Assembly: GCF_000017505.1 (NCBI RefSeq)
Contig: NC_009675.1
Location: 744,001 to 808,000 of the forward strand
Source: Anaeromyxobacter sp. Fw109-5
GTDB taxonomy: Bacteria > Myxococcota > Myxococcia > Myxococcales > Anaeromyxobacteraceae
Direction: 5' to 3'
DNA length: 64,000 bases
The notes under the pieces: generated by a model
Database searches by the model: none
Told to the model about the DNA's origin: nothing
Seen by the model: only the letters and a program-made list of their open reading frames with translations
Part shown: positions 1-9,476 of the stretch, one piece after another
Layout of the letters: each line of letters opens with the position of its first letter
Position numbering within the stretch: the first letter of the stretch is position 1
Translations under genes and position numbers: made by a program

Positions 1-48
1 CGGCTCGGCGACATGGTCGACGAGATGGTGGACTCCATCCTGTGGTGA
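1..48 (+). CDS. 3' end of an unidentified gene (partial)
   Basis: The window opens inside an open frame that ends at TGA 46-48. Only 15 residues are visible, acidic and methionine-rich and ending in ILW. This is too little to assign a family. It lies about 120 bp upstream of the YebC gene on the same strand. Confidence 0.5.
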   Translation, partial: RLGDMVDEMVDSILW

Positions 49-91
49 GGGCGGGCGAGCCGGCCCCCGGGCGCTGGCCCCCCCCGTTCGC

Positions 92-121
92 TTGAAGACG
101 CCGGGGAGCGCGTGCTACCTC
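92..121 (+). promoter_or_regulatory. possible sigma-70 promoter for the YebC gene
   Basis: TTGAAG (92-97) is followed after 18 bp by TACCTC (116-121), about 50 bp upstream of the chosen start codon. The -35 box is good and the -10 box weak. This is a visual match only. Confidence 0.3.
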
Positions 122-171
122 CGGTGAGATCCCCGCCCGCTGGGCGCGGGGCCGCCGAGGGAGCGTCCTGC

Positions 172-918
172 ATGTCCGGCCACAACCGATGGTCCAAGAT
201 CAAGCGCAAGAAGGAGGCGCAGGGCGCGGCCAAGGGCAAGCTCTTCTCCAAGGTCATCAAGGAGATCACCGTCGCCGCGCGCATGGGGGGAGGCGACCCC
301 GCCGGCAATCCGCGCCTCCGCGCCGCCATCGACGCGGCGAAGGAGGCGAACATGCCGCAGGACAACATCACCCGCGCCGTGAAGAAGGGAACGGGCGAGC
401 TCGAGGGCGTCTCCTACGAGGAGGTGGTCTACGAGGGGTACGGTCCGGCGGGCGTGGCGATGATGGTCGAGTGCCTCACGGACAACCGGAACCGCACCGC
501 CGGCGACGTGCGCTCCTCGTTCTCGAAGGGCGGAGGGAACCTCGCCGCCGAGGGCGCGGTGGCGTGGAACTTCGAGAAGCGCGGCGTCGTGGAGGTGCGG
601 CCCGGGCCCACGGAGGACCGGGTGACGGAGGCCGCCATCGAGGCCGGCGCGGAGGACGTCGTGAGCCTCGGCGCGGACGGGTTCGAGGTCCGCACCCACC
701 CGAACGACCTCCACGCGGTGGCGGCCTCCCTCGAGAAGACGCTGAAGCTCGGCGCGCGCCGCATCACCTTCGTCGCGAAGGAGACGGTGCGGCTCGCGGA
801 TCCCGACCGGGCGCGCGCCGTGCTGAAGCTGGTGGACGCGCTCGAGGATCTCGAGGACGTGCAGAGCGTCCACGCGAACTTCGAGATCGACGACAAGCTC
901 ATGGAGCAGCTCGCGTGA
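172..918 (+). CDS. YebC/PmpR family DNA-binding protein (TACO1-like)
   Basis: A 248-residue protein starting MSGHNRWSKIKRKK, the hallmark N-terminus of the YebC/PmpR family. Members are known as transcriptional regulators and, more recently, as helpers of translation through difficult sequences. The family segments NPRLRAAIDAAKEANMP and NITRAVKKG follow around residues 44-72. The frame stays open upstream to a GTG at 112, but the family N-terminus fixes the start at ATG 172. The length is normal. In many bacteria the gene sits near ruvC; here the downstream neighbours are nucleoside phosphorylases, so context gives no target. Confidence 0.93.
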   Translation: MSGHNRWSKIKRKKEAQGAAKGKLFSKVIKEITVAARMGGGDPAGNPRLRAAIDAAKEANMPQDNITRAVKKGTGELEGVSYEEVVYEGYGPAGVAMMVECLTDNRNRTAGDVRSSFSKGGGNLAAEGAVAWNFEKRGVVEVRPGPTEDRVTEAAIEAGAEDVVSLGADGFEVRTHPNDLHAVAASLEKTLKLGARRITFVAKETVRLADPDRARAVLKLVDALEDLEDVQSVHANFEIDDKLMEQLA

Positions 919-939
919 CCCCCCGGGGAGCGTGACCGC

Positions 940-2244
940 GTGCGCGCCTACGAGATCATCCACCGCAAGCGCGACGGACGGGCCATCCCGCCCGCCGCGA
1001 TCGCCGCGCTCGTGGACGGCTTCACGACGGGCGAGATCCCCGACTACCAGATGGCCGCCTTCTGCATGGCGGTGTTCTTCCGCGGCATGGACGAGGTCGA
1101 GGTGCGCGCCCTCACCGAGGCGATGCTGCGCTCGGGCGACGTGCTCGATCTCTCGGACATCCCCGGCGCGAAGGTCGACAAGCACTCCACGGGAGGCGTC
1201 GGCGACAAGGTCTCGCTCGCGCTCGCGCCGCTCGCCGCCGCCTGCGGCGTCAAGGTCCCCATGATCTCCGGGCGAGGCCTCGGCCACACCGGCGGGACGC
1301 TCGACAAGCTGGAGGCGATCCCGGGGTTCCGCGTGGACCTGCCGGTGGGGAGGTTCCGCGAGCTCGTCCGCGACGTGGGCGCCTGCCTCGTCGGCCAGAC
1401 CGAGCGGCTCGCCCCGGCGGACCGGAAGCTCTACGCCCTGCGCGACGTCACCGCGACCGTCGAGTCGATCCCCCTCATCGCCGCGTCGATCATGTCGAAG
1501 AAGCTCGCGGAGGGGATCGACGCGCTCGTCCTCGACGTGAAGGTCGGCTCCGGCGCGTTCATGAAGCGGCTCGACGACGCGCGGACGCTGGCGGCGACGC
1601 TCGCGGGGATCGGGCGCCGGATGGGCAAGCGCGTCTCGGCGCTCCTCACGCGCATGGACGAGCCGCTCGGCCGCGCCGTCGGCAACGCCCTCGAGGTGGC
1701 GGAGACGGTGGCGCTCCTCTCCGGCGGCGGCCCCGAGGACCTGCGCGAGGTGACCGTGGAGCTCACCGCCGAGATGCTCGTGCTCGGTGGCGCCGCGGCG
1801 GACCTCGCCGCCGGCCGGGCGCGGGTCGCGGCGGCCATCGCCGACGGGCGGGGGCTCGCGAAGCTGGAGGAGATCGTGCGCGCGCAGGGGGGTGACGCCG
1901 CCGTGCTCCGCGATCCGGAGCGGCTGCCGCGCGCGCCCGTGCGGTACGACGTCCCCTCGCCCGCGGCGGGGTTCGTCGCCGAGCTCGACGCCGAGGCCAT
2001 CGGGCTGGCCGCCGTCGCGCTCGGGGCCGGCCGCGCGCGCGTCGAGGACCGGATCGACCCGGCGGTGGGCGTCGTCGTGGCGAAGAAGCTCGGCGATCGG
2101 GTCGAGCGGGGTGAGCCGCTCTGCACGGTGCACGCGGGAGAGGGCAGCGAGTCCCGGGAGCGGGTCACCGCTCGGCTCGCCGGCGCGTACCGGATCGGGC
2201 CGGTCGCGCCGGCCCAGCGGCCGCTGGTGCTCGAGCGGCTCTGA
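940..2244 (+). CDS. pyrimidine-nucleoside (thymidine) phosphorylase
   Basis: A 434-residue protein that cleaves pyrimidine (deoxy)nucleosides with phosphate to give the base and (deoxy)ribose-1-phosphate. The family glycine-rich signature KHSTGGVGDKVSL lies near residue 83. It is followed by the phosphate/base-binding region around SGRGLGHTGGTLDKLE, and the C-terminal domain carries the family's GVVVAKKLGDRV segment. The start is GTG 940, with GGGGAG about 11 bases upstream and the initial sequence MRAYEIIHRKRDG typical of the family. The purine phosphorylase follows by 47 bp on the same strand. Thymidine versus broad pyrimidine specificity cannot be decided from sequence alone. Confidence 0.93.
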   Translation: MRAYEIIHRKRDGRAIPPAAIAALVDGFTTGEIPDYQMAAFCMAVFFRGMDEVEVRALTEAMLRSGDVLDLSDIPGAKVDKHSTGGVGDKVSLALAPLAAACGVKVPMISGRGLGHTGGTLDKLEAIPGFRVDLPVGRFRELVRDVGACLVGQTERLAPADRKLYALRDVTATVESIPLIAASIMSKKLAEGIDALVLDVKVGSGAFMKRLDDARTLAATLAGIGRRMGKRVSALLTRMDEPLGRAVGNALEVAETVALLSGGGPEDLREVTVELTAEMLVLGGAAADLAAGRARVAAAIADGRGLAKLEEIVRAQGGDAAVLRDPERLPRAPVRYDVPSPAAGFVAELDAEAIGLAAVALGAGRARVEDRIDPAVGVVVAKKLGDRVERGEPLCTVHAGEGSESRERVTARLAGAYRIGPVAPAQRPLVLERL

Positions 2245-2291
2245 CCGCTCGTGGAACCCCGAACCAGGACTCGCCGTCCCGAGGGAACGTC

Positions 2292-3140
2292 ATGCCCCAT
2301 CGCGCCGACCTCTCCACGCGCCTCTCGTACGCGCTCGCCTGGGTGCGCGGGAAGACGGACCTCGCGCCGGCGGCGGGCCTCGTGCTCGGCTCGGGGCTCG
2401 GCGACTTCGTGGATCGGCTCGAGCGCGCCGTCTCGATCCCGTACGAGGAGATCCCGTCGTTCCCCGTCTCCCGCGTCCCGGGGCACGTGGGGCGGCTCGT
2501 GATCGGCGAGCTCGTGACCTCGGAGGGCACGGTGGCCGTCGCCGCCATGCAGGGGCGGGTACACGGATACGAGGGGTGGAGCGGCGAGGAGGTCGCCTTC
2601 GGGGCGCGCGTGCTGTGCGCCCTCGGCGTGAAGCTCCTGCTCGTCACCAACGCCGCGGGCGGCGTGAACCCGACGTACGCGCCGGGTGACCTCGTCCGGA
2701 TCGTCGACCACCTGAACCTCTCCGGGGTGAATCCGCTCGTGGGGGCGAACGACGAGCGGCTCGGTCCGCGCTTCCCCGACCTGTCGGAGGCCTACGACGC
2801 TCGGCTGGGCGCCCTGCTCGAGGAGGCGGCCGCGCGCGCCGGCGTGACGCTCCGTCGAGGGGTGTACGCTTGCATGCCAGGCCCGTCCTACGAGACCCCC
2901 GCCGAGATCCGCATGCTGCGGCTCCTCGGGGCCGATCTGGTCGGCATGTCCACCGTGCCGGAGGTGATCGCCGCCCGTCACATGGGCGTCCCGGTGGCGG
3001 GCCTCTCCGTGGTCACCAACTTCGCCGCCGGCCTGTCCCGCCGCCCCCTGTCGCACGAGGAGGTGGCCGAGACGGCCGGGCGGGTCCGCGACCGGCTGGC
3101 CGCGGTCGTGGAAGGGTTCCTCCCCGGAGCGGTTCGTTGA
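2292..3140 (+). CDS. purine-nucleoside phosphorylase (trimeric PNP/MTAP family)
   Basis: A 282-residue member of the trimeric PNP/MTAP family, which splits purine nucleosides phosphorolytically. Visible motifs are GLVLGSGLGDF near residue 29 (phosphate loop), MQGRVHGYEGW near 86, TNAAGGVNP near 119 and the purine-site region CMPGPSYETPAEIRM near 195. Normal length. ATG 2292 follows GAGG at a suitable distance. With the pyrimidine phosphorylase upstream and cytidine deaminase downstream it forms a nucleoside salvage group. Confidence 0.93.
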   Translation: MPHRADLSTRLSYALAWVRGKTDLAPAAGLVLGSGLGDFVDRLERAVSIPYEEIPSFPVSRVPGHVGRLVIGELVTSEGTVAVAAMQGRVHGYEGWSGEEVAFGARVLCALGVKLLLVTNAAGGVNPTYAPGDLVRIVDHLNLSGVNPLVGANDERLGPRFPDLSEAYDARLGALLEEAAARAGVTLRRGVYACMPGPSYETPAEIRMLRLLGADLVGMSTVPEVIAARHMGVPVAGLSVVTNFAAGLSRRPLSHEEVAETAGRVRDRLAAVVEGFLPGAVR

Positions 3141-3166
3141 AGAGGGTGGCCCCGCGCTGCTAGCCT
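3137..3166 (+). promoter_or_regulatory. possible sigma-70 promoter for the PilZ gene
   Basis: TTGAAG (3137-3142) and TAGCCT (3161-3166) are separated by 18 bp. They overlap the stop codon of the PNP gene. The predicted start of transcription near 3173 leaves a short leader that contains the ribosome-binding site GGAGG before ATG 3187. Confidence 0.4.
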
Positions 3167-3186
3167 CGCGGTACGGAGGGCCGAGC

Positions 3187-3558
3187 ATGGACGACCGTGA
3201 CCTGCCGTTGAACGCCGTCCCCGACCCGGATCCCGCCGGGCGCGAGCACGACGAGCGCCGCGACAGCGAGCGCATCCCCATCCACCTGCTGGTGCGCGAC
3301 GCCGCCCTGGGCGGCTCGTTCGAGGCACACGAGGGCAACCTCGGCCTCGGCGGCGTGTTCTTCGGCGGCCTGCACCCGCCTTCGGGCAACCGCCTCGAGG
3401 TCCGCTTCCTCATCCCGGGAACGAGGCAGGAGGTCGAGGCGGTCGGCGAGGTGCTGCGGGTCTCCCGGAACGGACAGCGCTTCGGGGCGCACGTGAAGTT
3501 CGTGGACATGCCGCTCGCCTCCGAGCTCGCCATCGCGCGCTTCCTGCAGGACGAGTGA
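3187..3558 (+). CDS. PilZ-domain protein
   Basis: A 123-residue single-domain protein resembling the myxobacterial type of PilZ domain. The basic RRDSER stretch near residue 26 corresponds to the RxxxR motif that binds cyclic di-GMP. The second motif, usually (D/N)xSxxG, appears as NLGLGG near residue 54, so the serine is glycine. Beta-strand segments such as LEVRFLIPG and GQRFGAHVKFVDM complete the barrel. It is probably a cytoplasmic second-messenger receptor or a degenerate relative. GGAGG precedes ATG 3187. It is unconnected to the pil operons except by proximity. Confidence 0.8.
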   Translation: MDDRDLPLNAVPDPDPAGREHDERRDSERIPIHLLVRDAALGGSFEAHEGNLGLGGVFFGGLHPPSGNRLEVRFLIPGTRQEVEAVGEVLRVSRNGQRFGAHVKFVDMPLASELAIARFLQDE

Positions 3559-3640
3559 TGGCGCCGCCCACCTGCGTTGAGCGTCGCGAGGCGCTCGATG
3601 CCGTCGCCGAGCGGGGCACACGACGACCGAGCAGCGCAGG

Positions 3641-3657
3641 CGTGCCTGGAAGGCACG
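3641..3657. other. small hairpin between the PilZ and cdd genes
   Basis: CGTGCC and GGCACG form a perfect 6-bp stem around a 5-base loop in the 178-bp gap between the PilZ gene and cdd. No T-run follows, so it is not a convincing intrinsic terminator. Nothing else is recognisable in the gap. Confidence 0.35.
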
Positions 3658-3736
3658 TCGAGCAGCACAGGGAGGAGTCTGCCCCGCGCAGGCAGGCAGC
3701 GTGCGCCGCAGCAGCTCAATGCGAGTGGGTGTCGCC

Positions 3737-4153
3737 ATGACAGCGCGGGCGCCGAGGAGGGGGAGCGCGGACGCCGCGCTGGCGCGGGCCGCGCGCGCCG
3801 CGCGCAAGCGGGCGTACGCTCCGTACTCGCGGTTCCGGGTCGGCGCGGCCGTGCGCGCGGGCGGGGCCGTTCACTCGGGGTGCAACATCGAGAACGCGAG
3901 CTACGGGCTCACCGTGTGCGCCGAGCGCGTGGCGGTGGCCGCGGCCGTCGCCGCGGGGGCGCGCCGCATCGAGGCGGTCGCGGTGGCGAGCGGGACGGAC
4001 GAGCCGACCCCGCCGTGCGGGATGTGCCTGCAGACCCTCGCCGAGTTCGCCGGGCCGGAGCTGCCGGTCCGGCTCGTGGGCGCCCGCGGCGGCACGCTCG
4101 ACACGACGCTCGGCGAGCTCCTGCCGCGCGCGTTCACGAAGCGCTTCCTGTGA
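3737..4153 (+). CDS. cdd: cytidine deaminase
   Basis: A 138-residue zinc enzyme converting cytidine to uridine, of the short tetrameric type. The zinc and catalytic motifs are both present: CAERVAVAAA (CxE) and PPCGMC (PCxxC). The substrate-binding segment YSRFRVGAAV and the NIENASYG motif precede them. The frame is open to GTG 3701 and ATG 3719. ATG 3737 is preferred because it gives the usual family length; earlier starts would add only non-conserved residues. It completes the salvage set with the two phosphorylases upstream. Confidence 0.92.
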   Translation: MTARAPRRGSADAALARAARAARKRAYAPYSRFRVGAAVRAGGAVHSGCNIENASYGLTVCAERVAVAAAVAAGARRIEAVAVASGTDEPTPPCGMCLQTLAEFAGPELPVRLVGARGGTLDTTLGELLPRAFTKRFL

Positions 4154-4179
4154 CGGCCGCCGGCGGGGCCGGCGCCCGT

Positions 4180-4208
4180 TTGACGGGGCCGGGCGCGGGG
4201 CCTATGTA
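4180..4208 (+). promoter_or_regulatory. sigma-70-type promoter for ribF, probably leaderless
   Basis: TTGACG (4180-4185) and TATGTA (4203-4208) are separated by exactly 17 bp. The -10 box ends 6 bases before ATG 4215, so transcription should begin at or next to the start codon. No Shine-Dalgarno sequence and no room for an FMN riboswitch are visible. Confidence 0.55.
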
Positions 4209-4214
4209 GGCCCG

Positions 4215-5183
4215 ATGGACGTCCACCGCTCGCTCGAAGAGGCTCGCGCCGCGGGTCGCCTGCGCGGCTGTGCCGTCGCCGTCGGGAACTTCGACGGCGT
4301 GCACCTCGGCCACCAGCGGCTCATCGCGCTCGCGCGGGCGCTCGCGCACCCGCGCGGCGCCGCGGCGGCCGTCCTCACCTTCGAGCCGCACCCGGTGCGC
4401 GTGCTCCGCCCGAGCCTCGCGCCGCCGCTGCTCGCGACCCTGCCGCGGAAGCTGGAGCTGCTGGCCGCGGCCGGCGCCGACGCGGTGGTCCTCCAGCCGT
4501 TCGACCTCCCGTACGCGGCGACCCCCGCGTCGGCGTTCGTCGCCCGGGACCTCGTCGGCGGGCTGGGCTGCTCGGACGTGGTCGTCGGCTACGACTTCAC
4601 CGCCGGGCACGAGCGGGCACGGGTGGACGCGCTGCGCCCGCTGCTCGCCGCCCACGGCGTCCGGCTGCACGTCGTCGAGCCGGTGACCATCGACGGGCTC
4701 GTGGTCTCGTCCACCAAGGTGCGCGAGTTCCTGCTCGAGGGGAACGTGGAGGCGGCCGCGCTGCTCCTCACCCGGCCGCACGACGTGGACGGGATCGTCG
4801 CGCGCGGCGCCGGGAGGGGGCGGGGCTTCGGGTTCGCGACCGCGAACGTGCAGACGGCGGCTTTGCTCCCCGCGAACGGGGTGTACGCGGTCCGCGCCTG
4901 GCTGGGCGGCCAGCCCGGGCCGCAGGGCCTCGAGGGCGCGGCCCTGCACGAGGGTGTGTGCAACGTGGGCGTGAAGCCCACGGTCGAGGCGAACGCCGCG
5001 CTCACCGCCGAGGCGCACCTGTTCGACTTCATGGGCCGGGATCTCTACGGCGAGCGGATCCGCGTCGCCTTCGTCGCGCGGTTGCGGGACGAGCGTCGCT
5101 TCGCGTCGGTCGACGCGCTGCGGGCGCAGATCGCCGAGGACGCCGCGCGCGCGCGGGAGCTCCTCGCGCAGGCGCCGATGTAG
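4215..5183 (+). CDS. ribF: bifunctional riboflavin kinase / FAD synthetase
   Basis: A 322-residue enzyme making FMN and then FAD from riboflavin. The N-terminal nucleotidyltransferase half shows VGNFDGVHLGHQ near residue 21 and the SSTKVREFLLEGN segment near 170. The C-terminal flavokinase half shows GRGRGFGFATAN, a variant of the usual GRxLGFPTAN loop, then GVCNVGVKPT and EAHLFDF. Length is typical of prokaryotic RibF. It appears monocistronic, with a promoter so close to the ATG that a leaderless transcript is likely. No riboswitch-like leader is present. Confidence 0.94.
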   Translation: MDVHRSLEEARAAGRLRGCAVAVGNFDGVHLGHQRLIALARALAHPRGAAAAVLTFEPHPVRVLRPSLAPPLLATLPRKLELLAAAGADAVVLQPFDLPYAATPASAFVARDLVGGLGCSDVVVGYDFTAGHERARVDALRPLLAAHGVRLHVVEPVTIDGLVVSSTKVREFLLEGNVEAAALLLTRPHDVDGIVARGAGRGRGFGFATANVQTAALLPANGVYAVRAWLGGQPGPQGLEGAALHEGVCNVGVKPTVEANAALTAEAHLFDFMGRDLYGERIRVAFVARLRDERRFASVDALRAQIAEDAARARELLAQAPM

Positions 5184-5237
5184 GGCCGGGTCCGCGATTT
5201 ACCCTCTCGAATCGCGTACTTACGGGCGGTCGCTTCC

Positions 5238-5266
5238 TTGACCCCTCGGCGAGCGGCCTGTTAAGT
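5238..5266 (+). promoter_or_regulatory. sigma-70-type promoter for the pilB operon
   Basis: TTGACC (5238-5243) and TTAAGT (5261-5266) with a 17-bp spacer lie about 50 bp upstream of pilB ATG 5317. It would drive pilB-pilT-pilC-pilS-pilR. Confidence 0.5.
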
Positions 5267-5316
5267 TCGCCGGGCTTCGCGGCCTGTCGCGCGCTCGACC
5301 ACGGGGACCCTCACGC

Positions 5317-7023
<1,707 letters not shown>

Positions 7024-7054
7024 GCTCCTCGCAGGCACGAAGGCGGACCGAGAT

Positions 7055-8152
7055 TTGGCGAACCTGCACCAGCTCCTCAAGGCGATGGTCGAGAAGGGGG
7101 CCTCCGACCTCCACGTGACGACCGGGTCGCCGCCCCAGCTCCGCATCGACGGCGCCCTCGTGCCGCTCAAGACGCCGCCGCTCACGCCCGTCGAGACGAA
7201 GCAGCTCTGCTACTCCATCCTGACGGACTCGCAGAAGCACAAGTTCGAGGAGGAGAGCGAGCTCGACCTCTCCTTCGGCGTGAAGGGGCTCTCGCGCTTC
7301 CGGGCGAACATCTTCATGCAGCGCGGCGCCGTGGCCGGCGCGTTCCGCACCATCCCGTTCAAGATCCTGACCTTTCAGGAGCTCGGGCTGCCGCCCATCG
7401 TGACCGAGCTCGCGAAGAAGCCGCGCGGCCTCGTGCTCGTGACCGGCCCCACCGGCTCCGGCAAGTCGACCACGCTCGCGTCGATCATCGACAAGATCAA
7501 CACGGACCGGCACGAGCACATCATCACGATCGAGGATCCGATCGAGTACCTCCACCCGCACAAGAACTGCGTGGTGAACCAGCGCGAGGTCGGGGCCGAC
7601 ACCCAGTCGTTCAAGAAGGCGCTCAAGTACATCCTCCGCCAGGATCCCGACGTGGTCCTCGTGGGCGAGATGCGCGACCTCGAGACCATCGAGGCGGCGC
7701 TGGTCATCTCCGAGACCGGCCACCTGGCCTTCGCGACGCTGCACACGAACAGCGCGGTGCAGACCATCAACCGCATCCTGGACGTGTTCCCGCCCTACCA
7801 GCAGCCGCAGGTGCGCGCGCAGCTCTCGTTCGTGCTCGAGGGCGTGCTCACCCAGAACCTGCTGCCTCGGGCCGGCGGTCCCGGGCGCGTGCTCATCATC
7901 GAGGTGATGGTCCCGAACCCCGCCATCCGGAACCTGATCCGCGAGGACAAGATCCACCAGGTGTACTCGCAGATGCAGGTCGGCCAGGCCAAGTTCGGGA
8001 TGCAGACCTTCAACCAGAGCCTCGCGGCGGCGTTCTCCCGGCGGCTCATCACGCTCGAGGACGCGATGGGCCGCTCCCCGGACCCCGAGGAGCTGAAGAA
8101 CCTGCTCTCGAGCGGCGCGGCCCTGCGCCCCGCCGCGCCGCCGTCCCGCTGA
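7055..8152 (+). CDS. pilT: type IV pilus retraction ATPase PilT
   Basis: A 365-residue retraction motor that depolymerises the pilus and drives twitching motility. Walker A GPTGSGKST lies near 131-139 and Walker B DPDVVLVGEMRD near 205. The AIRNLIRE motif near residue 290, specific to PilT-type retraction ATPases, is intact. There is no zinc tetracysteine site, unlike PilB. The start is TTG 7055, fixed by the family N-terminus ANLHQLLKAMVEKGASDLH. The gene lies 31 bp after pilB and shares its operon. Confidence 0.96.
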   Translation: MANLHQLLKAMVEKGASDLHVTTGSPPQLRIDGALVPLKTPPLTPVETKQLCYSILTDSQKHKFEEESELDLSFGVKGLSRFRANIFMQRGAVAGAFRTIPFKILTFQELGLPPIVTELAKKPRGLVLVTGPTGSGKSTTLASIIDKINTDRHEHIITIEDPIEYLHPHKNCVVNQREVGADTQSFKKALKYILRQDPDVVLVGEMRDLETIEAALVISETGHLAFATLHTNSAVQTINRILDVFPPYQQPQVRAQLSFVLEGVLTQNLLPRAGGPGRVLIIEVMVPNPAIRNLIREDKIHQVYSQMQVGQAKFGMQTFNQSLAAAFSRRLITLEDAMGRSPDPEELKNLLSSGAALRPAAPPSR

Positions 8153-8160
8153 ACCAGGTT

Positions 8161-8190
8161 TTCGACCCGCGGGCGACCCTCGGCTAGGAT
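8161..8190 (+). promoter_or_regulatory. possible internal promoter before pilC
   Basis: TTCGAC (8161-8166) and TAGGAT (8185-8190) are separated by 18 bp in the 61-bp gap between pilT and pilC. A GAGGAG ribosome-binding site follows. A weak visual match. Confidence 0.3.
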
Positions 8191-8213
8191 CGCCCGGCAC
8201 CCGCGAGGAGCTC

Positions 8214-9473
8214 ATGGCCCAGGCCGCAGCCGCGAACGCGAAGACGAAGGCCGCGCCCGCGCCGAAGGAGGCGCCGGTCTGGAAGTGGTCGGCCAAGACC
8301 AAGCAGGGGGAGATCAAGTCCGGCGAGATGGAGGCCGGAGACGCGGCGGCGGTCGAGGCCCGGCTCCGGCAGATGGGGCTCGAGCCGACGAAGGTCCGGA
8401 GGAAGCCGAAGGACATCGTCATCCCCGGCCTCGGCCCGAGCGTGAAGACGAAGGACATCCTCGTCTTCACCCGCCAGTTCTCGGTGATGATCGACGCCGG
8501 CCTGCCGCTGGTGCAGGCCCTCGACATCCTCGCCACGCAGTCGGACAACCCCGCCTTCAAGAAGGTCCTCACCGCGGTGAAGGTGCGCGTGGAGTCGGGC
8601 TCCACCTTCGCCGACGCGCTCGGCGAGCACCCCAAGGCCTTCGACGACCTCTTCGTGCAGCTCGTGCGCGCCGGCGAGATCGGCGGCATCCTGGACACCA
8701 TCCTCCAGCGGCTCGGGGCGTACATCGAGAAGAACGAGAAGCTGAAGCGGCGCGTGAAGAGCGCCATGGTCTACCCGTCCATCGTCCTCACCGTGGGCGT
8801 GGGCGTGACCGTCGTGCTGCTCGCGTTCGTGACGCCGACGTTCGAGAAGATGTTCAAGGACTTCGGCGGCGCGATGCCCGCGCCGACGCAGTTCCTCATC
8901 GACCTGTCGCACGGGCTGCGCGACTACTGGTACTGGTACGTCGCCGTGCCGACGGTCCTCGTCATCGCCTTCAAGGTGTTCACGAGCAACCCGCGCGGCC
9001 TGGAGAAGTGGCACGCCTTCGTGCTGAAGATGCCGCTGTTCGGCTCGCTCGTGCGCAAGGTGGCCGTCGCCCGCTTCACCCGCACGCTCGGCACGATGCT
9101 CTCCTCCGGCGTCCCCATCCTCGACGCGCTCCAGATCGTCGCGCGCTCCGCGGGCAACAAGATCATCGAGAAGGGCGTCATGTACGTCCGCGCCAAGATC
9201 TCGGAGGGCAAGACCATCGCCGGTCCGCTCGCCGAGACGCAGGTCTTCCCGCCGATGGTCGTGCAGATGATCGGCGTCGGCGAGGCCACCGGCGCGATGG
9301 ACGCCATGCTCAACAAGATCGCCGACTTCTACGACGACGAGGTGGACGTCGCCGTCGCCGGCCTCACCGCCATGATCGAGCCGGTCATGATGGTGTTCCT
9401 GGGCGGCATGGTCGGCGGCTTCCTCGTCGCGATGTACCTCCCGATCTTCAGCATCGCCGGCAACATCCACTGA
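8214..9473 (+). CDS. pilC: type IV pilus inner-membrane platform protein PilC
   Basis: A 419-residue GspF-family protein that couples the PilB/PilT motors to pilin insertion and extraction. An alanine/lysine-rich N-terminus is followed by two GspF domains starting near KTKDILVFTRQFSVMIDAG and AVARFTRTLGTMLSSGVPI. Hydrophobic helices are visible near residues 185-205, 240-255 and at the C-terminus (MMVFLGGMVGGFLVAMYLP). GAGGAG precedes ATG 8214. PilS follows after only 3 bp. Confidence 0.96.
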   Translation: MAQAAAANAKTKAAPAPKEAPVWKWSAKTKQGEIKSGEMEAGDAAAVEARLRQMGLEPTKVRRKPKDIVIPGLGPSVKTKDILVFTRQFSVMIDAGLPLVQALDILATQSDNPAFKKVLTAVKVRVESGSTFADALGEHPKAFDDLFVQLVRAGEIGGILDTILQRLGAYIEKNEKLKRRVKSAMVYPSIVLTVGVGVTVVLLAFVTPTFEKMFKDFGGAMPAPTQFLIDLSHGLRDYWYWYVAVPTVLVIAFKVFTSNPRGLEKWHAFVLKMPLFGSLVRKVAVARFTRTLGTMLSSGVPILDALQIVARSAGNKIIEKGVMYVRAKISEGKTIAGPLAETQVFPPMVVQMIGVGEATGAMDAMLNKIADFYDDEVDVAVAGLTAMIEPVMMVFLGGMVGGFLVAMYLPIFSIAGNIH

Positions 9474-9476
9474 TCC

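Noticed and set aside
112-171. An upstream GTG extending the YebC protein by 20 residues
   Set aside because: The family N-terminus MSGHNRWSKIKRK starts at 172; the extension is not conserved-looking and overlaps the predicted -10 box.
4154-4214. An FMN riboswitch upstream of ribF
   Set aside because: The gap is only 61 bp, is filled by a promoter abutting the ATG and has none of the conserved RFN-element segments.
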